From Butyrivibrio sp. (GTDB lineage: Bacteria; Bacillota_A; Clostridia; Lachnospirales; Lachnospiraceae), in contig NZ_JAILQF010000222.1 in assembly GCF_024699075.1 (NCBI RefSeq), positions 1-56,863 on the forward strand: a stretch of DNA of 56,863 nt, in the 5' to 3' direction. A model generated the notes under the pieces. The model was not told the origin of the DNA, searched no databases, and worked only from the letters and a program-made list of their open reading frames with translations. A program made the translations under genes and the position numbers. Below, piece after piece: positions 26,481 through 34,870 of the stretch (the first letter of the stretch is position 1; each line of letters starts with the position of its first letter).

Positions 26481-27151
26481 TTATCATCTTCCTGGTCTTC
26501 CATCTGCTTCTTGATCATTGAGGTATTAACCTCATCAAGAGTCTTGGATGTGCTAAGACCTACAGAAGCAGCTGCCATATCTGCATCTTCAGTACGGCTG
26601 AGCGCTGCTGCAGTATTGATGGCTGTTATAGAAGCTACGTTAGCTGCATAAGAAGCTGCATTTGTTGCTGCTCCGTTTTCAGCCATTGCTGAATATAAAG
26701 CATCAGTTGCACTTTCTATTGAGCTTAAGTCATAACCTGTGCTGGTAACTGCTGCTGCTGTTGAATCTGATATAACATTCTGCTCATTATAAGTAGTATT
26801 TGTAAGTGATGAGACACCCTGACTTAGTACATTCATGTGGTCATAAATCGTAGACTTATCACTGTCAGTAAGTGTATCATTTGATGCCTGTACGCTTTTT
26901 GATGTCATATCTGAGAGGTAAGAATTCATACCACTCATGGCACCATCAGCTACATTATTCTTTAAGATCTGAGACTGATAATTTGATGCGCTTACAGTCG
27001 AAGTTGTCATTGAAGCTCTGAGCTTCGATGCTATTGCACTTCCTGATGCGTCATCTGCTGCAGAATTGATCTTCTTTCCACTAATTAATTGTTTCATCCA
27101 CTTCCCTGTGTTGGAATGGTAGCCTGAAACACCTGCTACATTCATACTCAT
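26456..27151 (-). CDS. short flagellin-like protein
   Basis: 231 residues. The N-terminal D0/D1 motif of flagellins is recognisable (LISGKKINSAADDASGSAIASKLRA is the counterpart of the LSSGKRINSAADDAAG block), followed by a helical region (NNVADGAMSGMNSYLSDMTSK). The C-terminus (EDADMAAASVGLSTSKTLDEVNTSMIKKQ) aligns loosely with the flagellin D0 tail, but the usual glutamine-rich LLQAGQSML region is lost and the end is acidic. The central variable domain is absent. AAGGAGATAG precedes ATG. No flagellar gene lies nearby and the promoter is sigma-A-like. It could be a minor filament or hook-associated protein, a secreted adhesin-like rod, or a relic. Confidence 0.8.
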   Translation of the reverse strand: MSMNVAGVSGYHSNTGKWMKQLISGKKINSAADDASGSAIASKLRASMTTSTVSASNYQSQILKNNVADGAMSGMNSYLSDMTSKSVQASNDTLTDSDKSTIYDHMNVLSQGVSSLTNTTYNEQNVISDSTAAAVTSTGYDLSSIESATDALYSAMAENGAATNAASYAANVASITAINTAAALSRTEDADMAAASVGLSTSKTLDEVNTSMIKKQMEDQEDDNKRLLGVS

Positions 27152-27200
27152 ATCCTATCTCCTTGGTACGATATACAAACAATAAATTTATTCTATTATG

Positions 27201-27229
27201 ATTATAAATCTCATAAGAAAATAAATCAA
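27201..27229 (-). promoter_or_regulatory. sigma-A-type promoter of the flagellin-like gene
   Basis: On the minus strand TTGATT (27229-27224) and TATAAT (27206-27201) are separated by 17 bases. I see no TAAA/GCCGATAT pair of a sigma-28 flagellar promoter. Confidence 0.65.
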
Positions 27230-27283
27230 TACAAAAAAATAATAAAATATGATATTTTTTATGATTTTAAAACGCTTTGCTAA

Positions 27284-27334
27284 ATACATGATAATAATAA
27301 ATGCATGATAATAATAAATATATGATAATAATGA
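27284..27334. repeat. three 17-base tandem repeats
   Basis: Units ATACATGATAATAATAA (27284-27300), ATGCATGATAATAATAA (27301-27317) and ATATATGATAATAATGA (27318-27334) differ by one to three bases. They lie about 55 bases upstream of the -35 element of the flagellin-like gene. Confidence 0.85.
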
Positions 27335-27486
27335 GAAAAATGTTATAGAAGAAAAATCCGAAAACATTGAGAATAATAGCATGTAGAACATGATGAGGTC
27401 TTACAAATATTTAAGCCTTCTAATTTAATATTTTGTTGATTTAATTTATCATTTATCATAGAATTAATCTTTGTGTGATTTAGAAA

Positions 27487-27605
27487 AGGCGATATTTGTG
27501 GAAGGTATTAACAACTTGGATCATAGTATCATCGCCTGATTCATTTTGACCATGAACAAGCAGAAATTATTGTCAGGCATCATGTAAATATGATGCCTGA
27601 TTTTT
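27487..27605 (+). promoter_or_regulatory. attenuator-like structured leader of the MATE gene
   Basis: Three mutually related helices are visible. AGGCGAT (27487-27493) pairs with ATCGCCT (27531-27537), closing a 37-base loop. TCAGGCATCAT (27573-27583) pairs with ATGATGCCTGA (27590-27600) and is followed by TTTTT (27601-27605), an intrinsic terminator whose T-run touches the AGGAGA ribosome-binding site. GCCTGAT (27534-27540) can instead pair with GTCAGGC (27572-27578), an antiterminator that excludes both. This is the logic of a riboswitch or protein-controlled attenuator; the ligand is unknown and I recognise no known aptamer consensus. Confidence 0.6.
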
Positions 27606-27615
27606 AGGAGAGCAT

Positions 27616-29001
27616 ATGAATTTTATCAAAAAACTATTTGCACCTGTTGATATGACTACCGGTTCATCCGCCAAAAGAATAGTTATGTTTATGATACCTA
27701 TGCTTATAGGTAACGTAGCGCAGCAGCTTTATAACACGGCTGACAGTATCATAGTTGGTAACTATGTTGGTGATGATGCACTTGCAGCTGTTGGTAGCGC
27801 CGGACCATTACTTAACCTGTTTTTGATGCTTTTTGTTGGTGTATCTGTTGGTGCCGGTATCATGGTCTCACAGGCATATGGAGCCAAAGACAGAGAGGAA
27901 CTTTCTATAGCTGTAGGTACAAGTATCAATCTGACATTTTTATCTTCATTGATCATCATGATAGTAGTTCCTTTTATAACAATGCCTCTTTTAAAGCTTC
28001 TTGGGACTCCTGAAAATATTATTAAATGGGCTTGGCAGTATCTTGTTATTCTTTTCCTTGGAGTAATGGGATCTGCGTACTATAATATCCTTGGAGGTAT
28101 ATTAAGAGGTCTTGGTGATTCAATATCAGCTCTTGTATATCTTCTGGTTGCTACATTTATAAATATTGTTCTCGACTATATATTTGTTAAATATTTGGGT
28201 CTTGGTGTAATGGGTGTTGCTCTTGCAACTATAATTGCCCAGTTTGTTTCAGCATATTTGTCATTTAGAAAGCTCCTTAAAATGAAGGACCTCTTTGATC
28301 TTAATATGCATTATATAAAACCCAGAAAAGAACCTATGAAAAGACTTATAGCACTTGGTGTTCCTTCAGGTCTTACACAGGCTATTTTCTCAGTATCACT
28401 ACTGATAGTACAGGTACTTACTAATTCATTTGGTTCTTCATATATAGCTGCCAATGTAATCGTAATGAGAGTAGATGGTTTTGTAATGATGCCGGCATTT
28501 TCTTTTGGCCAGGCTCTTACAACATTTACAGGACAGAATGTTGGTGCGCACAAGATGGACAGAGTCAAAGAAGGTACCTTTAAAGGAACTATAATAGGAG
28601 TATTAACTTCTATAGTAATAGCTGTACTTATCTTTTTGTTTGGTAAAATGCTCATGGGTATCTTTACCAATACAACCGAGCTTGTAGAGCTTTCATATAC
28701 AATGATGATGATACTTATGCCCGGATATATAGCCATGGAGGTTACCCAGTGCCTTTCCGGAACTATGAGAGGAGCTGGAGATACACTCACTCCTATGTGG
28801 ATATCTCTAATTAACTCTGTTGTAGTCAGAGTTCCGCTTGCTTATTTACTTGTAGGTCTTTCTAAGACACCTGAGCTTCCACAGGGTAATTGCCTGATGC
28901 TTCAGTACAGCCTTGTAACTACTTGGCTTATAGGAGCGACCCTTACCTTTATATTGTATAAGAGCGGAATATGGAAGAGAAAAGTAAAGCTTGATAAGTG
29001 A
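27616..29001 (+). CDS. MATE-family efflux transporter, first of a tandem pair
   Basis: 461 residues with 12 predicted membrane helices in two pseudo-symmetric halves. The family N-terminus is plain (MIGNVAQQLYNTADSIIVGNYVG equivalent, with GDDALAAVGS), as is the second-half helix 7 region (LGVPSGLTQAIFSVSLLIVQ) and the GQNVGAHKMDR loop. Such proteins export cationic drugs or metabolites using sodium or proton gradients. AGGAGA precedes the ATG directly after the leader terminator, so expression is probably switched by that leader. The second MATE gene follows after 76 bases. Confidence 0.93.
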   Translation: MNFIKKLFAPVDMTTGSSAKRIVMFMIPMLIGNVAQQLYNTADSIIVGNYVGDDALAAVGSAGPLLNLFLMLFVGVSVGAGIMVSQAYGAKDREELSIAVGTSINLTFLSSLIIMIVVPFITMPLLKLLGTPENIIKWAWQYLVILFLGVMGSAYYNILGGILRGLGDSISALVYLLVATFINIVLDYIFVKYLGLGVMGVALATIIAQFVSAYLSFRKLLKMKDLFDLNMHYIKPRKEPMKRLIALGVPSGLTQAIFSVSLLIVQVLTNSFGSSYIAANVIVMRVDGFVMMPAFSFGQALTTFTGQNVGAHKMDRVKEGTFKGTIIGVLTSIVIAVLIFLFGKMLMGIFTNTTELVELSYTMMMILMPGYIAMEVTQCLSGTMRGAGDTLTPMWISLINSVVVRVPLAYLLVGLSKTPELPQGNCLMLQYSLVTTWLIGATLTFILYKSGIWKRKVKLDK

Positions 29002-29077
29002 TCATATATATTAAAAGCACCAAATAGTGTCTTTAATAGAGTTTTAATTTGTTTTATAAATTTTAGAGGCATTTGTA

Positions 29078-30439
29078 ATGAATAAGATAAAAGATAATGC
29101 AATAACAGAAGGCGTGATTTGGAAAGAAATGCTCAGGTATTTCTTTCCTCTTTTGTTTGGAACTTTTTTTCAGCAGTTATATAACACAGTAGATGCTATC
29201 ATTGTGGGAAGATTTGTCGGATCAGGAGCTCTTGCCGCTGTAGGCGGATCTGCTGCTATGATAGTTAACCTTTTTGTGGGATTCTTTACAGGACTTGCAT
29301 CAGGTGCAACCGTAATCATAGCTCAGTACTATGGAGCAAAGAGGGAAGATGATGTTAAAAAGGCTGTTCATAATGCTGTAGCTGTTGCACTTGTCGGCGG
29401 CACAATATTTATGGTACTTGGAATTATTTTTGCTCCATGGGGGATCAAGATCCTTAATACACCTTCTGACACTGTAGAGATGTCTGTCTTGTATCTTAGA
29501 ATATACTTTGTTGGCATGATACCTAATCTTATGTACAACATGGGTGCAGGAATATTAAGAGCAGTGGGAGATTCAAGAAGACCTTTGTTTGTACTTATTC
29601 TTGCTACTTTTTGTAATATAATTTTAGATGTTGTACTTGTGCTTGGACTTGGCCTTGGCGTTGAAGGAGTTGCAATTGCAACAATTATATGTCAGACGAT
29701 AAGCGGATTATTTATATTTTATATACTTACTCATCTTGATGCTGCTTATAAGCTTATTCCTTCAAGGATCTCTTTTGACAAAGGAATACTTGTTAAGACC
29801 CTTCATATAGGCCTTCCTGCAGGCTTTCAGTCAATGATGTATACATTATCTAATCTGATAATCCAGGCAGCTATCAACTCATTTGGCAAAGAAGCTGTAT
29901 CTGCCTGGGCTGCATATGGTAAGATAGATGTTCTTTTGTGGATGATCACAGGTTCACTTGGAATATCGGTTACTACTTTTGTGGGTCAAAACTATGGAGC
30001 TGGCAAGTATGACAGAGTGCACCAGACAGTAAGAGATGGATTTGTAATTACTTCTTTATTTTGTGTTGCACTTTCTGTATTGATGTACACTTTCCGAATG
30101 CCTCTGTTATCACTTTTTACGACAGATGAAGGTGTATTGGCATTTGGAGATGTCATGATGTGCGCCATGGTGCCATATTATATCCTTTATGTAAGTATAG
30201 AAATGTGTTCCGGAGCGCTTAGAGGTATGGGTGAAGCTATAATTCCAACCCTCCTTACGCTTACCGGTGTATGCCTTTTAAGAGTGGTGTGGATCTTTTA
30301 TGCCCTTCCAATACGAAATCAGATAACAACTGTTGTATACTCCTATCCTATAACATGGGCTGTCACATCAGTTCTTTTCCTTGTTTATTATTTCTTTGCT
30401 TCAAGGAAAAAACTTAAAAGAGCACCTAAGATCAGCTGA
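29078..30439 (+). CDS. MATE-family efflux transporter, second of a tandem pair
   Basis: 453 residues, 12 membrane helices. Motifs parallel those of its neighbour: QQLYNTVDAIIVGRFVG, GSGALAAVGGSAAMIVNLF, VGLPAGFQSMMYTLSNL equivalent and VGQNYGAGKYDRV. The two proteins are clearly distinct sequences, so this is an old duplication or a pair with different substrates. AGAGG lies 8 bases before ATG. Likely cotranscribed with the first gene, since only a weak hairpin lies between them. Confidence 0.92.
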   Translation: MNKIKDNAITEGVIWKEMLRYFFPLLFGTFFQQLYNTVDAIIVGRFVGSGALAAVGGSAAMIVNLFVGFFTGLASGATVIIAQYYGAKREDDVKKAVHNAVAVALVGGTIFMVLGIIFAPWGIKILNTPSDTVEMSVLYLRIYFVGMIPNLMYNMGAGILRAVGDSRRPLFVLILATFCNIILDVVLVLGLGLGVEGVAIATIICQTISGLFIFYILTHLDAAYKLIPSRISFDKGILVKTLHIGLPAGFQSMMYTLSNLIIQAAINSFGKEAVSAWAAYGKIDVLLWMITGSLGISVTTFVGQNYGAGKYDRVHQTVRDGFVITSLFCVALSVLMYTFRMPLLSLFTTDEGVLAFGDVMMCAMVPYYILYVSIEMCSGALRGMGEAIIPTLLTLTGVCLLRVVWIFYALPIRNQITTVVYSYPITWAVTSVLFLVYYFFASRKKLKRAPKIS

Positions 30440-30449
30440 TTTATTTAAT

Positions 30450-32159
30450 TCAATATGCCATAAGTGTATTAAGAAGAGAAACAAATTCAGTCTTATAAGG
30501 GTCATCACCTGCTGATGATGCAGCTCTTACTGAAGCATTTTCCAGGTTTGCATTTTCAGAATAAGAGCTTCTTGATAATATAAGAGAGCTTTCAGCAACA
30601 GCTGCTGCAAAAACAAAGGATGAAGAGTTTTCTTCTCCTGTACCGCTTACTGTAAAGTTTAGCTCTGTTGATGTTTCATCATCAGAGTTTTGTGAAGCGG
30701 GCTCTTTGTAGCGTATTGAAAGTGCAAGTATTTCGTCCGTATCGGCTTCTTTGGTTGTTTTTGCATCTTCCTGATATCTTAGATCTGTGGATGAATCTTC
30801 GCCATTTGCATATACAAGTTCGTAGATAACTGTAACATCCTGACCTGCACCAACTTCGCCACCATCTTTTGTATCATCTGTAAAATCCTGGGCTGCCATG
30901 GTCCTGTTTTCATATCCTACAAGTCTGTATTCGCTTATCTTATTTGGGTTAAATTCTACCTGGAATTTTACATCCTTTGCTACTGTTACAGTTGTTTCTG
31001 CAAGTTTGTCGCAAAGGACTCTTTTGGCTTCATCAAGGCAGTCAATATAAAAGTAGTTACCATTACCTGCATCTGCAATTGCTTCCATGTTTGTATCTGA
31101 ATAATTTCCGGTTCCAAAACCAAGAACAGTAAGGTATACACCTGACTCTTTTTCTGAAGAGATAAGCTCTGTAAGTGATGAAGCTGATGTAAGGCCAAGG
31201 TTCATATCGCCGTCTGAAGCAATGATAACGCGGTTATTACCGCCTTCTATAAAGTACTTATTAGCTATTTCGTATGCTGCTGTGATTCCTCCTGAACCAT
31301 TAGTGCTACCGCCACTACTTACGCAGCTATTATATGCAGCAGAAAGTGCCTCTTTTATCATTCCTTTGTCAGATGAACCTTCTATCAGTGTTTCTGAAGT
31401 TCCTGAATATGTTACTACAGATATAGTGTCATTATCTGACAAAGTAGTAAGGAATTCCTCGAATGCTGATTTTACAAGACCTATCTTTTCATCTTCCGGA
31501 TATGACATAGAACCTGATGTATCTATAAGGAAGACAAAGTTGGTTCCTTTGCTTTCAACTGAGGTTTTGTTGGCTTTAATGTTCATGACAAGTACGCCGT
31601 TATCTGTATTCCAGGGGCAGGTTCCTGTTTCATAAGTCACACTGAAAGCTTCATCATCTGAAGATGAGATATTAACTGCTTGTGTGTTAAGACCATCATA
31701 ATCGAAGTAGTTGAGCATTTCTTCAACTCTTATTGCTCCGTCTGGAATAGTGTCTAAAGTATATCCATCATTGACCATCCTTCTGAAGTTGGTATATGAT
31801 GCGGTATCTACGTCTGCTCCGAAGGTTGACAGGGGTGTTACCGAAACCTGTGTAAAAACATTTTCCTTCTGATCGTTATATTCTTCAGTATTTATATAAG
31901 GTTCTGTTTCTTCATAATATTCAGAAGAATCGTAAGTACCTGTTTCATAATCGGCACTTGATGATGCGGGTTCGTAAAGCTCCTGATTTGAGCTGTCAAA
32001 AGATATCAAAGCCGGGTCACTATTATCATATGTAACATAGGTGTTAGGACTTGCAGCGGTTTCCTGAGATGAGCTTGTTTCAAGGTTTACAGAGCCGCAT
32101 CCTGAGAGAAGAGTGATAGATGTTGCTATTGTAAGTGACTTTACTAAAGATCTTTTCAT
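30450..32159 (-). CDS. VWA-domain lipoprotein (YfbK type)
   Basis: 569 residues. Signal peptide with lipobox LLSGC (Cys21), an acidic Ser/Tyr-rich spacer of about 85 residues, the von Willebrand factor N-terminal domain (STFGADVDTASYTNFRRM; IRVEEMLNYFDYD), a VWA domain with the complete metal site (FLIDTSGSMS near residue 210, SGGSTNG, ASDGDMNLG), and a C-terminal DUF3520 region. The family is known as YfbK-like surface proteins of unclear role, possibly in adhesion or complex assembly. GGAGG precedes ATG. Its stop lies ten bases from the converging MATE gene without an obvious terminator. Confidence 0.9.
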   Translation of the reverse strand: MKRSLVKSLTIATSITLLSGCGSVNLETSSSQETAASPNTYVTYDNSDPALISFDSSNQELYEPASSSADYETGTYDSSEYYEETEPYINTEEYNDQKENVFTQVSVTPLSTFGADVDTASYTNFRRMVNDGYTLDTIPDGAIRVEEMLNYFDYDGLNTQAVNISSSDDEAFSVTYETGTCPWNTDNGVLVMNIKANKTSVESKGTNFVFLIDTSGSMSYPEDEKIGLVKSAFEEFLTTLSDNDTISVVTYSGTSETLIEGSSDKGMIKEALSAAYNSCVSSGGSTNGSGGITAAYEIANKYFIEGGNNRVIIASDGDMNLGLTSASSLTELISSEKESGVYLTVLGFGTGNYSDTNMEAIADAGNGNYFYIDCLDEAKRVLCDKLAETTVTVAKDVKFQVEFNPNKISEYRLVGYENRTMAAQDFTDDTKDGGEVGAGQDVTVIYELVYANGEDSSTDLRYQEDAKTTKEADTDEILALSIRYKEPASQNSDDETSTELNFTVSGTGEENSSSFVFAAAVAESSLILSRSSYSENANLENASVRAASSAGDDPYKTEFVSLLNTLMAY

Positions 32160-32385
32160 AATAATCCTCCATTTTTTGAATCAGTAGTGAACTGTTTACT
32201 AAAACATCCCTTATGTCTTTATAGACGGAACCCCAAATAAAATGGTCACTAAAATTTGGAAAAAAATTAAAGAATAAAAAAATTGATCAAATACTGATAT
32301 TTGTACTTTTTTAAAATGTGGTATACTTGTTATTGGAAAATTATGGTGTGTAATTACGATTATATTGTATTGAGAGGACAGTATA

Positions 32386-33819
32386 ATGTCGGAATTATAT
32401 GAAAATCTCGGATTGTCATCGAGATTGGTACAGGAATTATACCATAAGTATACTTTTTCTATGTATGACGATATGCCCTATGGCTACGCTGTTATGAAAG
32501 TGATCGAAGCTGGCAAGGATAACGGCGAAGTCTTCTTCATTTATGCTAATTCTGCATTTTTATCCATGACTGATAATGAGAATACGGATGTTAAAGGATC
32601 TTCTTACAGAGAAGTTATGGGATCACTTAACAGAAATGTATACAGAAATCTTTGCAAGGCCGCATGCAAAAGGGAGAAGGCTATATTCTTTGAGCATGTC
32701 AAAAAGGATGGCCCATGGTTTGATGTCATGACATTTCCGCTTCTTCAGGATGGATACTGCGCCATGGCTTTATTTGACTCATTTTCTCTAGATAGCAATT
32801 TTATAGAGAATGAAGATCTTGCGGAAGCTGACAGGGTAATAGTTAAGATAGCCAAGATGATACATTCCCAGGAGGATGATTTTGATATAAATATTCACAG
32901 AGCATTAAGGTTTCTGGGAGACTGCCTTAAGTGCGAGAAATCTTTTGTCATAGAATATTTTCGTGGACAGCCTCTTATCAGATATGAGTGGCAAAAGGAA
33001 GAAGCGGGGGAGGATTATGAATATACCAGACAGCTTGTACTTGAAAGGCTTAAGTATATAGAACCGCAGATAAGGAAGAATCATGTATTTATAGTTGAAG
33101 ACATAAACAATATCAAAGATGAAAACATGGCGCTTTATGATGTTCTTCTTTCTAAGGGCGTTACATCCATGATCCTTGTTCCTTATTATATCGATAACAC
33201 TATAGCAGGCTATCTTATTATTGATAATTATAAGGAAAAAAATATATGTGCCATCAAGTACCTTGTTGAAACGGCAGCTATAACTCTTTTTGCTGAGATT
33301 CATTCAAGATATCTTGTTGAAAAGCTCACCTTTATGGGAGTTCATGACCAGCTTACCAATGTAAATAACAGAAATGCCTTTAATCTTCGTATATGCGAGC
33401 TTGAGGGCATGGATTGTTCTGTTGGCATTGTATATGCTGATGTTAACGGACTTAAAAGTATCAATGATGAAGTTGGTCATGATGCAGGTGATGCAAGGAT
33501 CATCCAGATTGCTTCATTATTATCCAAAGTATTCTTAAGAAGGGATGTATTTAGAATAGGCGGAGATGAATTTGTGATCATAGTTCCTGAGATTGGTAAG
33601 AAAGAGTTTGAAGATAAGCTATCTCATCTTAAGAAAATAACCAGGCAACTTGAAAACGAGGAGAAACTGGCACAAAATTCGGATGTAAATATGCTGTTTT
33701 CTCTTGGCTTTATCTGGTCAGATAACTGCGTTGATCTTGAAGGACTTTTGAAAAAAGCTGATGAATATATGTATGATGAGAAAAAACGCTATTACGGGCT
33801 GGTAGGAAAAAGCAGATAG
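32386..33819 (+). CDS. diguanylate cyclase with PAS-like and GAF domains
   Basis: 477 residues, soluble. An N-terminal PAS-like sensor (about 28-135; YGYAVMKVIE, FIYANSAFLSMT), a GAF-like domain (about 150-310; MIHSQEDDFDINIHRAL, GVTSMILVPYYIDNTIAGYLIIDNY split between strands), and a C-terminal GGDEF domain (about 320-475) with an intact active site, FRIGGDEFVIIV, and VGIVYADVNGLKSINDEVGHD. It should make cyclic di-GMP. The RxxD inhibitory site is not in the normal place. GAGG precedes ATG; a TATACT -10 element lies at about 32321-32326. Monocistronic as far as can be seen. Confidence 0.92.
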   Translation: MSELYENLGLSSRLVQELYHKYTFSMYDDMPYGYAVMKVIEAGKDNGEVFFIYANSAFLSMTDNENTDVKGSSYREVMGSLNRNVYRNLCKAACKREKAIFFEHVKKDGPWFDVMTFPLLQDGYCAMALFDSFSLDSNFIENEDLAEADRVIVKIAKMIHSQEDDFDINIHRALRFLGDCLKCEKSFVIEYFRGQPLIRYEWQKEEAGEDYEYTRQLVLERLKYIEPQIRKNHVFIVEDINNIKDENMALYDVLLSKGVTSMILVPYYIDNTIAGYLIIDNYKEKNICAIKYLVETAAITLFAEIHSRYLVEKLTFMGVHDQLTNVNNRNAFNLRICELEGMDCSVGIVYADVNGLKSINDEVGHDAGDARIIQIASLLSKVFLRRDVFRIGGDEFVIIVPEIGKKEFEDKLSHLKKITRQLENEEKLAQNSDVNMLFSLGFIWSDNCVDLEGLLKKADEYMYDEKKRYYGLVGKSR

Positions 33820-33940
33820 CAAAGAAAGTTTTGCAATGCGGAAATAAATTTCAGATTGTGAAAAAGCAAAAAGTGTGGTAAAAATGTATGGAAGCATTTA
33901 CATGATTACTGCACTTTTTTAATGGGAAGGAATGTTTCGT

Positions 33941-34705
33941 ATGGAAGACAAGAATCCAATACAGGTTGCCGACAGATTGTTCGGCGTTATAGAGTTCCTT
34001 GCAGACAGAGAATCTTCCGGACTTATGGAGATTGCGACTGCGCTTGGACTTAATAAAAGTACCACACACAGAATCCTTACATCCCTGCAGTATATGGGAT
34101 ATGTAAGGCAGACAGATGAGGGAAAATATGTTCTTACAATGAAGATAGTGGAGCTATCCGGAAAGGTTATGAGCCGTGTTGACATAATCGGACTAGTTCG
34201 TCCTCATCTAAAGAGCCTTATGGAGCTTACCGGAGAGACTGTTCATTTTGTAAAAAGAGACGGTAATGAGGCTATTTATATTGATAAAGTTGAATCTCAT
34301 ACCAATTCTATTCAGATGGTATCACATATAGGCAGCCGTATTCCTTTGTTCTGTTCAGGCGTAGGCAAGGCTATGGCAGCCACTTTTTCATCTGATGATG
34401 TAAGACGTATGTGGAAGGAAAGTGACATAGTAAAGCTTACTCCTAATACTATTACAGATTATCTTGATTTTGAGGATACACTTTCCAGGGTAAGAGAAGA
34501 AGGCTATGCCATAGATGATGAGGAGAATCAGCTTGGAGTAAGATGTGTGGCAGCGGATCTGTCTGCTCCCGGCAAACCAGCTGAATACGCCCTTAGCATA
34601 TCTGCCCCTGTCTCAAGAATGGATGATAGCAGGCTTTTAAGACTTGCAGATTGCATGATAAAGACCAGAAACGAGATTCTTGAAGCTATAAAACCTATTT
34701 TGTGA
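33941..34705 (+). CDS. IclR-family transcriptional regulator (KdgR-like)
   Basis: 254 residues. N-terminal winged helix (IQVADRLFGVIEFLA; LMEIATALGLNKSTTHRILTSLQYMGYV) and C-terminal effector domain (GETVHFVKRDGNEAIYIDKVES; IPLFCSGVGKAMAA; GYAIDDEENQLGVRCVA). I start at ATG 33941 because GGGAAGGA (33924-33931) is well spaced from it and touches the ATG at 33932. Directly upstream of the KDPG aldolase and KDG kinase genes, it is probably their repressor, binding 2-keto-3-deoxygluconate or a related sugar acid, as KdgR does in proteobacteria. The likely operator lies at 34805-34825. Confidence 0.9.
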   Translation: MEDKNPIQVADRLFGVIEFLADRESSGLMEIATALGLNKSTTHRILTSLQYMGYVRQTDEGKYVLTMKIVELSGKVMSRVDIIGLVRPHLKSLMELTGETVHFVKRDGNEAIYIDKVESHTNSIQMVSHIGSRIPLFCSGVGKAMAATFSSDDVRRMWKESDIVKLTPNTITDYLDFEDTLSRVREEGYAIDDEENQLGVRCVAADLSAPGKPAEYALSISAPVSRMDDSRLLRLADCMIKTRNEILEAIKPIL

Positions 34706-34759
34706 TTTTTGCATGAAAGCGATTACAAATTTCGGTAAAAATTACCCTGTTTTAACTTA

Positions 34760-34787
34760 TTGACATAAACTTATGAGATACTATAAT
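34760..34787 (+). promoter_or_regulatory. consensus promoter of eda-kdgK
   Basis: TTGACA (34760-34765) and TATAAT (34782-34787) are both perfect sigma-A hexamers, 16 bases apart. Transcription should start near 34794, just before the dyad at 34805-34825. Confidence 0.85.
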
Positions 34788-34804
34788 AAGAATGTCAAAC
34801 CATT

Positions 34805-34825
34805 ATATGAAAACAAGTTTCATAT
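34805..34825 (+). promoter_or_regulatory. dyad operator, probable KdgR/IclR site
   Basis: ATATGAAA (34805-34812) and TTTCATAT (34818-34825) are perfect reverse complements with a five-base centre. The core GAAA-spacer-TTTC resembles the KdgR box of enterobacteria, where the spacer is six. It lies just downstream of the predicted transcription start, where a bound repressor would block the polymerase. Confidence 0.6.
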
Positions 34826-34870
34826 TACGAAACCAAACAAACAATATAAGTTTTTATAAGGAGAGAAATT

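Larger units (their letters stand above)
27152..27615. other. divergent control region between flagellin-like and MATE genes (464 bases)
   Basis: Very AT-rich in its left two-thirds. It holds the minus-strand promoter (27201-27229), three 17-base tandem repeats (27284-27334) and, at the right, the structured leader of the MATE gene (27487-27605). No credible ORF is seen. Confidence 0.7.

Noticed and set aside
27201..27334. CRISPR-like or transposon-end repeat near the flagellin-like gene
   Set aside because: The three 17-base units are contiguous without spacers and there is no cas gene, transposase or flanking inverted repeat.
29002..29077. Terminator between the two MATE genes
   Set aside because: Only a weak imperfect hairpin (AAAGCAC/GTGTCTTT) is present, with a poor T-run; cotranscription is more likely.
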